Source of the DNA: DATLAN01 sp035527455
GTDB taxonomy: Bacteria > Planctomycetota > Planctomycetia > Pirellulales > Thermoguttaceae
Assembly (NCBI GenBank): GCA_035527455.1
Contig: DATLAN010000614.1
Location: 1-10,300, forward strand
Direction of reading: 5' to 3'
Length of the DNA stretch: 10,300 nucleotides
The notes below the pieces were generated by a model. That model worked only from the letters and a program-made list of their open reading frames with translations. It ran no database searches and was not told the origin of the DNA. The translations under genes and the position numbers were made by a program. This document shows, in pieces, positions 1-5,317 of the stretch. The stretch's first letter is position 1; the number at the start of each line of letters is the position of its first letter.

Positions 1-321
1 AATCGCCTGATCGATGGCGTCCTGGAGCCGCTGTTTCGGCTGGACACCGACGAATCGGTCGACGACCTGGCCGTCTTTGAAGATCATCAGGGTGGGAATG
101 CTGCTGACCCCGTAACCGGCGGCCGTGTTCGGGTGGTCGTCGATATTTATCTTGGCGGTCTTGATCGAGTCGGCGTTTTCTGCCGCCAATTCCTCGACGA
201 CCGGGGCTACCATGCGGCACGGCCCGCACCATGGGGCCCAAAAGTCCACCAGTACCGGTTGACTCGACTTGAGAACCTCGGCCTCGAAATTGCCGTCGGT
301 CAGTTCGCTTACATCGGCCAT
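1..321 (-). CDS. trxA: Thioredoxin (C-terminus cut by window edge)
   Basis: Cytoplasmic disulfide reductase that passes electrons from thioredoxin reductase to target proteins. Reading the minus strand from ATG at 321 gives 107 residues without a stop up to base 1. The redox motif WCGPC sits at residues 31-35, preceded by the family sequence VLVDFWAP. Further on are the cis-proline segment SIPTLMIF (about residues 74-81) and the C-terminal helix start. Thioredoxins are usually 105-110 residues, so only a few residues should be missing. The start is supported by AGGAG on the minus strand (bases 331-335), 9 nt upstream. The gene is divergent from the GH43 gene at 456, with 134 bp between their starts. 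The family assignment is secure. Calling it trxA rather than a paralogue is an inference from length and motif. Confidence 0.95.
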   Translation of the reverse strand, partial: MADVSELTDGNFEAEVLKSSQPVLVDFWAPWCGPCRMVAPVVEELAAENADSIKTAKINIDDHPNTAAGYGVSSIPTLMIFKDGQVVDRFVGVQPKQRLQDAIDQAI

Positions 322-330
322 GGGACGTCT

Positions 331-335
331 CTCCT
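331..335 (-). promoter_or_regulatory. Ribosome binding site of thioredoxin gene
   Basis: AGGAG on the minus strand with a 9-nt spacer to ATG at 321. It fixes the thioredoxin start. Confidence 0.7.
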
Positions 336-385
336 GCGGCTGGCATGCTTCCTCTGGGTGGTGGGTGTCTCCTCCCCGTCTCCCA

Positions 386-404
386 CCGTCTGACGGACTA
401 TTAT
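386..404. promoter_or_regulatory. Small palindrome and -10-like hexamer between divergent genes
   Basis: The 134-bp divergent spacer holds a perfect 5+1+5 inverted repeat, CCGTC-T-GACGG (386-396). It is followed directly by TATTAT (399-404), which resembles a -10 box for the GH43 gene, about 52 nt before its GTG. I see no convincing -35 box at the right distance. A small operator overlapping a promoter would fit, but a 5-bp arm is easily produced by chance in GC-rich DNA. Confidence 0.2.
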
Positions 405-442
405 AGGATGAGAGCCCTGCCGGTCAACAAAGCCCGTAACCA

Positions 443-448
443 AAGGAG
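443..448 (+). promoter_or_regulatory. Ribosome binding site that decides the GH43 GTG start
   Basis: AAGGAG with a 7-nt spacer to GTG at 456. This selects the GTG over the in-frame ATG codons at 345 and 408, which lack a comparable site and would put a non-signal-like extension before the signal peptide. Confidence 0.75.
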
Positions 449-455
449 CACTGCC

Positions 456-1400
456 GTGAAGCCCTACACCATCCGCATCCTCGCCGTCCTGTTTCTGTTG
501 ATCGTGTTTTTTGCTCCGCTCGGTGCGCGGGCAGAAAGAACCTACACGAATCCCGTGATCGACGAGATCGGTCCGGCCGATCCGTCGGTGATCCTCTTCG
601 AAGGGAAGTACTATCTCTACCCGACCGGCGACAACCGGAGTTATCACGTCTACACGTCGACCGATCTGGTGCATTGGACCAAGGGCCCTCGCGTCTTCCT
701 GGCCGACGAGAATAACGTCTGGGCACCGGACGTCTTCTACCATGAGGGCGAAAAGAAGTTCTACCTCTACTACACGGTGAACCGGCGTATTGGCGTGGCC
801 GTTTCCGACCGGCCGGACGGAACGTTCGCCGATCGCGGGACCCTGGTCGCCGGCGCGATCGACGCCCATCTCTTTCGCGACGACGATGGCCGGTATTACC
901 TGTATTACGTCAAACTGCCGGGCTTTAGAATCACGGTACAGCGGATGAAGACGCCGCTTGTGGCCCAGCGCGAGCCGGTCGAGATCATCACGCCCACCGA
1001 ACCTTGGGAGAAGATACGCGGCGCGGTTACCGAGGGTCCGTGGATGGTGAAGCACCGGGGCGTCTACTATCTCCTCTACTCCGGCACGGCGGCTTCCAGC
1101 CTGGACTATGCGATCGGCTACGCCACGGCGACCGATCCGATGGGGCCGTTCACCAAGCACCCGGGCAACCCGATCGTGCAACGCGGAAACGGCGCGCTGG
1201 GTCCGGGACACGGCTGCGTGGTGGAGGACGGCGAGGGCAAGCTATGGTCGGTCTACCATCAACAGAAAGACGACTCGCAACCGTGGAACCGGTTCATTTG
1301 CATCGATCCGATGTGGTTCGACGCAAACGGCATCCTGCACGGCAAGGCCACCCGCGGCATGCCCGAGCCCGCCCCGACCGCCGTTGGCGCGGGGAGTTGA
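456..1400 (+). CDS. Secreted glycoside hydrolase family 43 protein (arabinofuranosidase/xylosidase type)
   Basis: Predicted five-bladed beta-propeller glycosidase acting outside the cytoplasm on arabinose- or xylose-containing polysaccharides. The 314-residue product starts with a Sec signal peptide (hydrophobic core residues 8-22, likely cleavage after GARA, residue 26). It then shows the GH43 hallmarks: TNPV and ADPSV with the probable base Asp42; STDLVHW (68-74); NVWAPDVFY (87-95); IDAHLF with the probable pKa-modulating Asp136, then DDDGRYYLYY; and VTEGPW with the probable acid Glu193. These three carboxylates are the known catalytic set of the family. There is no extra carbohydrate-binding module, so it is a single-domain enzyme. 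The start is GTG at 456 with a good ribosome binding site. It appears monocistronic: 470 bp of hairpin-rich non-coding DNA follow. The exact substrate cannot be read from the sequence, because GH43 covers arabinofuranosidases, xylosidases, arabinanases and galactosidases. Confidence 0.9.
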   Translation: MKPYTIRILAVLFLLIVFFAPLGARAERTYTNPVIDEIGPADPSVILFEGKYYLYPTGDNRSYHVYTSTDLVHWTKGPRVFLADENNVWAPDVFYHEGEKKFYLYYTVNRRIGVAVSDRPDGTFADRGTLVAGAIDAHLFRDDDGRYYLYYVKLPGFRITVQRMKTPLVAQREPVEIITPTEPWEKIRGAVTEGPWMVKHRGVYYLLYSGTAASSLDYAIGYATATDPMGPFTKHPGNPIVQRGNGALGPGHGCVVEDGEGKLWSVYHQQKDDSQPWNRFICIDPMWFDANGILHGKATRGMPEPAPTAVGAGS

Positions 1401-1424
1401 CGGTAGACGACATGGAGAATGCAG

Positions 1425-1441
1425 GGTGGGCACCGCCCACC
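1425..1441. repeat. Inverted repeat, 7-bp arms and 3-base loop
   Basis: GGTGGGC-ACC-GCCCACC, 24 bases after the GH43 stop. It would form a GC-rich RNA hairpin on either strand. No T-tract follows, so it is not a classical intrinsic terminator, though it may slow polymerase or protect the mRNA 3' end. From memory, this kind of short palindrome is frequent in planctomycete spacers, but I cannot test that here. Confidence 0.6.
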
Positions 1442-1468
1442 AATCCGAGTCGAGAGGACAGAAAGTAG

Positions 1469-1496
1469 GCCGGAACAAGCGCAGCGCAGTTCCGGC
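1469..1496. repeat. Inverted repeat, 8-bp arms and 12-base loop
   Basis: GCCGGAAC (1469-1476) and GTTCCGGC (1489-1496) are perfectly complementary around a GCAGC-containing loop. The element directly abuts the next inverted repeat at 1497, so both look like parts of one composite structure. Confidence 0.6.
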
Positions 1497-1527
1497 ACGT
1501 AACCTGTTTCTCTGAAACAGCTTACGT
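1497..1527. repeat. Long near-perfect hairpin (13 pairs, one C-C mismatch, 3-base loop)
   Basis: Left arm ACGTAA-C-CTGTTTC (1497-1510), loop TCT, right arm GAAACAG-C-TTACGT (1514-1527). Thirteen of fourteen opposed positions pair, with a single C opposite C. It is the strongest dyad in the window and is less GC-rich than its surroundings. It could be the core of a REP-like or MITE-like element, a protein-binding dyad, or a 3'-end structure. Confidence 0.65.
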
Positions 1528-1594
1528 CGAGCAAACAACCCGCCGGAGCACCGCGCCGGATGTCCGCGTCAAGGGGTGCCGCAGGGACAGAACG

Positions 1595-1609
1595 CGTTGT
1601 TTGACAACG
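1595..1609. repeat. Inverted repeat, 6-bp arms, nested in a wider dyad
   Basis: CGTTGT-TTG-ACAACG forms a compact hairpin. Part of its left arm also belongs to a second, wider dyad, CGCGTTG (1593-1599) with CAACGCG (1639-1645), so the two structures compete. Confidence 0.4.
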
Positions 1610-1704
1610 ACTTATGCAACACGTGGCCGTTGAGCAGTCAACGCGACGGTAAGCGTGGTGCGGGGAACAATCGAACGTAACGTGGTCTGCGGCCGCAACG
1701 GAAC

Positions 1705-1720
1705 GGCGGGCAAGCCCGTC
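1705..1720. repeat. Inverted repeat around CGGGC-AA-GCCCG
   Basis: Five perfect pairs (1707-1711 with 1714-1718), extended by one G-T and one G-C pair to 1705-1720. It is short, but lies in the same hairpin-rich spacer. Confidence 0.35.
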
Positions 1721-1870
1721 CGCTAAACGGTCTTTCACAAGTGGTCGGGCATCACCACGCAGGTATCCGGCTCGCTGCGGTGCCCTCCCCAAACGGCCGA
1801 CCAAGATGTAGAATTCCGGTCTTGCCTTCAGCCAGACTATCCCTAACCGACCAGTCTATCGAGTCGCATC

Positions 1871-3499
1871 ATGCCACGTATCATCGTTTTGGATAACCTG
1901 TCGCAAGACGGCCTCGACCTGTTGGAGGCCGCTGGAAACATCGAGTACGAGGTCCGTACCGGCCTGGCAGGGGACGAATTGCGTCAAGCCTTGCTGGAGG
2001 CCGACGGAGCCATCTGTCGCAGCGGCGTGAAGATCACCGCCGAAGCCCTGCGGGGGAACACCCGGTTGCGGGCGATCGCGCGGGCCGGCGTGGGGACCGA
2101 CAACATCGACAAGGAGACCGCCACGCGCCAGGGAATCGTGGTCATGAACACGCCCGGCGGCAATACGGTCTCCACCGCCGAACACACGATCGCCTTGATG
2201 CTGGCCCTTTCGCGCAACGTGGCGCCGGCCTATCAGAGTCTCATCGAGGGGCGTTGGGACCGCAAGAAATTCATGGGCGCGCAACTGGCCGGGAAGACCC
2301 TGGGAATCGTCGGGCTGGGGCGGATCGGGCAGGCCGTGGCGGTCCGGGCCCAGGCGATGGAAATGCGGGTGCTCGGCTACGACCCGTTCTTCTCCGCGTT
2401 GCGAGCCAAGGAATTGGGCATTCAGACGTTTTCTTCCGCTCGCGAGATGCTCCCCCATGTGGATTACCTGACCGTCCACACGCCGCTGAACGAGCAAACC
2501 CGGAACCTGATCGGCCCCGAAGAGATCGGCATGATCAAGAAGGGCGCGCGGCTGATCAACTGTGCCCGGGGGGGGATCTACGATGAACAAGCGCTGGTCG
2601 AGGGACTGCAGAGCGGTCGGCTGGCCGGCGTGGCGCTGGACGTCTATCCCAAAGAGCCCTGCACCGACAGCCCGCTGTTCGGCATGCCCGGCGTCTTATG
2701 CACCCCCCACCTTGGCGCAAGCACGGAGGAGGCCCAGACGAACGTGGCGGTCGAAGCGGCCGAGTTGTTGATCGATTTCTTCACGACCGGGGCCATCAAG
2801 CAGTCGGTCAACATGTCGCCGCTGGACCCGAAGACGCTGGAAGACCTGCGGGGACATCTCAACCTGGCTTACCGGTTGGGGTTGCTATTGGCCCAGGTGG
2901 ACCACTGCCCTCCGACGGCATGTCGTCTGAGTTACACGGGCGAAGTGGCCAAGAAGGACACGCGTCTGCTTTCCGCTGCCTTTGCGGCCGGGCTCCTGGA
3001 GCACGCCCTGGACACGGAGGTCAACATCGTCAACGCCGAACTGCTGCTGCGCGAGCGGGGGATCGAACTGGTCGAACAGCGCAGCAGCGACATCGGCGAT
3101 TTCGGGTCGCTGATCACGGCCGAAGTGGTGACCGAGCGGAAAACGTCCATTGCTTCCGGCGCACTGTTCGGCAGCAACATGCCTCGCTTGGTGCGGAAAA
3201 ACGATTGTCGACTGGAGAGTTCTCTGGACGGGATCTTGATGGTCTTCACGCATCGCGACACTCCCGGGGTAATAGGCAAGGTAGGCGACATCTTTGGCGC
3301 CCATAAAGTTAATATTGCCCACATGACTGTGGGACGATCCGCCGACAAACCTGGAGGCGAGGCCATCGGAGTGCTCTCGCTGGATTCTCAGCCGCCGGCC
3401 GAGGCATTGGCCGAGATCTTGGCCTTGGACGAAGTGGATCAGGCGTGGATCGTCGATCTTCCGTTGGCGGGGAAAGTCCCCCCCTGGATGGCGAGCTGA
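1871..3499 (+). CDS. serA: D-3-phosphoglycerate dehydrogenase, long ACT-containing form
   Basis: Oxidises 3-phosphoglycerate to 3-phosphohydroxypyruvate with NAD+, the first committed step of phosphorylated serine biosynthesis, in the cytoplasm. The 542-residue product has the full order of the long form: substrate/nucleotide domains (1-315), an intervening ASB-type domain (about 320-450) and a C-terminal ACT domain (about 454-530). Visible motifs are the Rossmann loop GLGRIG (148-153), Asp171 at the end of the second strand (NAD preference), and the catalytic triad Arg233 (NCARGG), Glu262 (YPKEP) and His280 (TPHLG). In the ACT domain, Asp463 and Asn481 correspond to serine-contacting positions known in the Mycobacterium tuberculosis enzyme, so serine feedback inhibition is likely. 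The length fits this form (about 525-535 residues). The ATG at 1871 gives the canonical N-terminus, though only a weak purine stretch precedes it. The gene stands alone, with no serB or serC beside it. Confidence 0.96.
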   Translation: MPRIIVLDNLSQDGLDLLEAAGNIEYEVRTGLAGDELRQALLEADGAICRSGVKITAEALRGNTRLRAIARAGVGTDNIDKETATRQGIVVMNTPGGNTVSTAEHTIALMLALSRNVAPAYQSLIEGRWDRKKFMGAQLAGKTLGIVGLGRIGQAVAVRAQAMEMRVLGYDPFFSALRAKELGIQTFSSAREMLPHVDYLTVHTPLNEQTRNLIGPEEIGMIKKGARLINCARGGIYDEQALVEGLQSGRLAGVALDVYPKEPCTDSPLFGMPGVLCTPHLGASTEEAQTNVAVEAAELLIDFFTTGAIKQSVNMSPLDPKTLEDLRGHLNLAYRLGLLLAQVDHCPPTACRLSYTGEVAKKDTRLLSAAFAAGLLEHALDTEVNIVNAELLLRERGIELVEQRSSDIGDFGSLITAEVVTERKTSIASGALFGSNMPRLVRKNDCRLESSLDGILMVFTHRDTPGVIGKVGDIFGAHKVNIAHMTVGRSADKPGGEAIGVLSLDSQPPAEALAEILALDEVDQAWIVDLPLAGKVPPWMAS

Positions 3500-3526
3500 C
3501 GCCGGATTCCAAAACGGCCGATACGT

Positions 3527-3557
3527 GTTTTCCGGTGGCGGAAAAACTGGTTTTCCG
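3527..3557 (+). repeat. Two mutually exclusive hairpins downstream of serA
   Basis: Three alternating arms lie in a row: TTTTCCG (3528-3534), CGGAAAA (3539-3545) and TTTTCCG (3551-3557). The middle arm can pair with either neighbour, giving a loop of 4 (GTGG) or 5 (ACTGG) bases, so only one hairpin can exist at a time. It begins 28 bases after the serA stop. It may act as a transcript end or processing site. There is no T-tract after the last arm, so calling it an intrinsic terminator would be a guess. Confidence 0.5.
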
Positions 3558-3920
3558 TGATGCCATCGGTCGAAGACCTAGAGTCGGCCTGACGCAAATC
3601 GTGCTTGGCGCGTCGAATTCTCCGATCGACCGGGCAGGCGCGCAAACCACGAGCTAGGCTTGCCTGGAGGGATTCTCTCGCTGGGCAGTTTTGTGTGGAA
3701 CCCCGCTGAAAGTGTCGGTAGACCGGGCTATCTGTGGTCCAGTCTGCGGCGAGCGTAATCTGAAAACTCGGCATATCCTGACGGAATTGCGCAAGTTACT
3801 TGTTTAGCCTGTTGCTTATTGCTTTCGCAGCCTCACTGGATTGCCGATGAATAGCGGGTAGCTCGTCTTCGGGGTGGGCACTCGACGTGCGTCAGATCCT
3901 GACTCCCTCCCGTGTGACCT

Positions 3921-3929
3921 TGAATAAAT
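3921..3929 (+). promoter_or_regulatory. Possible promoter -10 element of a leaderless BON transcript
   Basis: TGA-ATAAAT resembles an extended -10 box (TGn plus an AT-rich hexamer). Its distance to the ATG at 3939 would place transcription initiation at or next to the start codon. No -35 box is evident. The absence of any Shine-Dalgarno sequence before this ATG is consistent with a leaderless mRNA. Confidence 0.25.
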
Positions 3930-3938
3930 CAATTACTG

Positions 3939-4169
3939 ATGGCTGAATTAACGATGATTGACACGCCGTTGGATGATCGCGTCCTCACCGCACTGGAACG
4001 CAACCCGTACTTGGCGCGCCGTAACTTGCGCTTCGAGACCTATCAAGGCAGGGTAGTATTGCGAGGTGTGGTGGGCTCCTATTTCCAGAAGCAGATGGCC
4101 CAAGAGGCGGTTCGCCATATCGACGGAGTCGATGAGATCGCCAACGAGTTGGAGGTCTGCTGGGGCTGA
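3939..4169 (+). CDS. Small single BON-domain protein
   Basis: A 76-residue protein made almost entirely of one BON domain (OsmY/nodulation type), about residues 12-73. The family pattern is visible: DDRVLTALERNPYL, then GRVVLRGVV with the conserved glycines (37, 43), then a helix and DGVDEIANELEV. BON domains are small alpha/beta folds associated with phospholipid or envelope interaction in OsmY and secretin-linked proteins. This copy has no signal peptide or membrane segment, so it should stay in the cytoplasm, and its role is unknown. No ribosome binding site precedes the ATG at 3939 or the alternative ATG at 3954. The first gives the fuller N-terminus. It is an isolated gene with about 400 bases of non-coding DNA on both sides. 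Confidence 0.8.
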   Translation: MAELTMIDTPLDDRVLTALERNPYLARRNLRFETYQGRVVLRGVVGSYFQKQMAQEAVRHIDGVDEIANELEVCWG

Positions 4170-4193
4170 CGGGAAACGGGCCTGTGGTTCAGC

Positions 4194-4227
4194 GTCGTCT
4201 GCGATGAAGAAGGCGAAGTCGCACGAC
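4194..4227 (+). repeat. Bulged hairpin after the BON gene
   Basis: GTCGT-(CT bulge)-GCGA (4194-4204) pairs with TCGC-ACGAC (4219-4227) to give nine base pairs around a 14-base loop, 25 bases after the BON stop. It may be a 3'-end structure. No T-run follows, so I do not call a terminator. Confidence 0.35.
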
Positions 4228-4267
4228 CGTAACGAGCTTCCGAAGACGCCAACATACTCTTAAGGAT

Positions 4268-4287
4268 TGAATAGCACCACCTATTCA
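4268..4287. repeat. Inverted repeat TGAATAG / CTATTCA
   Basis: Perfect 7-bp arms (4268-4274 and 4281-4287) around the loop CACCAC. It is AT-rich, unlike most dyads nearby, and would suit a protein-binding site better than a terminator. It lies about 175-195 bases upstream of the candidate promoter at 4462. Confidence 0.4.
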
Positions 4288-4461
4288 TAGGGAATCCGGC
4301 AATTCTCTGAGGCGTGATTCCCGAGTTCTCTGCGCGCTGTCGCCCGCACTTCTGAGCCATTCCACCCGCGTTTGTTTTTCGCAAGCCTTTTCGGAAAAAA
4401 GACTTACGACGAGTTTCCCCCATCGGTCCGGAATAATCGTTATAACCGTTGCACCGACTGC

Positions 4462-4489
4462 TTGCAAATCCTGCCGGTTGTGCTAGACT
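4462..4489 (+). promoter_or_regulatory. Candidate sigma-70 type promoter of the PEP-CTERM pair
   Basis: TTGCAA (4462-4467), a 16-base spacer, then TAGACT (4484-4489) preceded by TGC, an extended -10 arrangement. Both hexamers keep the most conserved positions (TTG in the -35; T, A and final T in the -10). Predicted transcription would begin near 4496. This is the best promoter-like sequence in the window, upstream of two co-oriented genes. Confidence 0.45.
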
Positions 4490-4570
4490 GAAGCTTTAGG
4501 CGAAGTATAAGGTTCCGAAAGATACTCTCGTTTTTGCGGCGTAACAACTACACCTCTTTGACCCCAAAAT

Positions 4571-4575
4571 GGAGG
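4571..4575 (+). promoter_or_regulatory. Ribosome binding site that decides the start at 4584
   Basis: GGAGG with an 8-nt spacer to ATG at 4584. The in-frame ATG at 4569 overlaps this motif and has no site of its own, so the true start is the second ATG. Confidence 0.75.
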
Positions 4576-4583
4576 CAGCGGCT

Positions 4584-5255
4584 ATGTGGACAACTCGATG
4601 TGTCGTTCCCTTCGGAGCGGGCCTTGTGCTCTGCTTGTGTTTTCTCTTATCGGTAGAGGCAATCGCCTCGGATCCTTTGCCCGGAAGCCCGCTGGAAGAT
4701 GTCAATGGGGACGACTTCATCGACGGGCAAGACCTCAATGCCTTTTTTGGTGAGGTCGGTGATCCGCCACAACTGCCGGTTGAGCAGGTGTTCGACAATT
4801 GGCCGGGCGCAGTCGCTGAAATCGATCCGTCTACCGGCGAGATCTTCGTGTCGGTTGCCAACGTGTACTTTTGGAGTCTGGGGACCAAGGACGTCGACGG
4901 CGACACGCTTTTCGACAAACTGTTCGACGCTGATGCAATTACACGGCTGGCGGATGTTTTCACTGCGGGATACGCCACAGAGGATCAGATCTTCGTCGGG
5001 AGCATGCAGTCCCCTACTTCCTACAGCTACCTGCGATCCAGTCTTGGAACAATCCTCGTCTCGGAACTCCCGGCCGGTCTTGGTCCCATAACCGCCGACA
5101 ACATCAACGACTACTTCGAGCTTACATTCACTCTGCAGGACTACAGCACGTTCCCAGGCACGCTGGTTTTCGTTCCCGAGCCGGGCACGCTGGCCATGTT
5201 GGCCTTCGGCGGGATAGGCGGCGTTTTGTGGTTTCGACGGCGGCGGCGCAAATAA
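4584..5255 (+). CDS. Small secreted PEP-CTERM protein with one dockerin-like calcium loop
   Basis: A 223-residue exported protein of unknown function. It has a signal peptide (hydrophobic residues 10-23, cleavage near residue 28, AIAS). One EF-hand-like loop follows at 39-50 (DVNGDDFIDGQD, with ligand residues at loop positions 1, 3, 5 and 12). A beta-rich middle comes next, and the C-terminal sorting signal starts with VPEPGT (197-202), then a hydrophobic span and an Arg tail ending RRRRRK. By family knowledge, such tails are cut by an exosortase/archaeosortase-type transpeptidase during surface delivery. Residues 76-99 resemble residues 304-327 of the next gene's product (13 of 24 identical by eye), so the two share a module. 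A true dockerin has two loops and only one is visible here. No catalytic motif is seen. Probably co-transcribed with the gene at 5318. Confidence 0.85.
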   Translation: MWTTRCVVPFGAGLVLCLCFLLSVEAIASDPLPGSPLEDVNGDDFIDGQDLNAFFGEVGDPPQLPVEQVFDNWPGAVAEIDPSTGEIFVSVANVYFWSLGTKDVDGDTLFDKLFDADAITRLADVFTAGYATEDQIFVGSMQSPTSYSYLRSSLGTILVSELPAGLGPITADNINDYFELTFTLQDYSTFPGTLVFVPEPGTLAMLAFGGIGGVLWFRRRRRK

Positions 5256-5317
5256 CCGGCATCCATGGCAGAATCGGCATTCGGCGAAGACGGCGGTCAC
5301 CATCCGGGACGAACCAC

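Larger units (their letters stand above)
1401..1870. other. Non-coding spacer, rich in inverted repeats
   Basis: No credible gene lies in these 470 bases on either strand. Open frames here lack any recognisable domain and run antisense into GH43. The region holds at least five short inverted repeats, described separately, the densest packing of hairpins in the window. I could not place a confident serA promoter. TAGAAT at 1809-1814 resembles a -10 box about 57 nt before the serA ATG, but no matching -35 is seen. Confidence 0.75.
3500..3938. other. Non-coding spacer between serA and the BON gene
   Basis: These 439 bases contain no credible gene. The short open frames show no domain or ribosome binding site. 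The first 60 bases carry overlapping hairpins after serA. The end holds a 5+3+5 dyad, GTCAG-ATC-CTGAC (3891-3903), and an AT-rich stretch just before the BON start. The middle shows nothing I can name. Confidence 0.7.
4170..4568. other. Non-coding spacer between BON gene and PEP-CTERM pair
   Basis: No gene is supported here. Two inverted repeats lie in the first 120 bases (listed separately). The middle is unusually T- and A-rich (around 4370-4405, including CTTTT/AAAAG arms at 4387-4401). A promoter-like sequence for the downstream pair lies at 4462-4489, leaving a 5' leader of roughly 85-90 bases with no feature I recognise. Confidence 0.7.

Noticed and set aside
345..455. Upstream ATG start for the GH43 gene
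   Set aside because: It would add 37 residues before a typical signal peptide and has no good ribosome binding site; GTG 456 has one.
309..1211. Long open frame on the minus strand across the GH43 gene
   Set aside because: It is a mirror of GC-rich codon use in the GH43 gene, with no recognisable domain. The sense strand encodes a clear enzyme.
1601..1606. Perfect TTGACA as a -35 box for serA
   Set aside because: No -10 hexamer lies 15-19 bases downstream, and it is about 265 bases from serA inside a hairpin.
1259..1804. Minus-strand open frame covering the hairpin-rich spacer
   Set aside because: It runs antisense into GH43, has no domain, and its sequence is built from the inverted repeats. 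No ribosome binding site was found.
1856..2590. Minus-strand open frame opposite serA
   Set aside because: Shadow of a well-supported gene; no domain or signal seen.
5228..5317. Upstream GTG start for the metallopeptidase gene
   Set aside because: It overlaps the previous gene and adds an Arg-rich stretch before the signal peptide.
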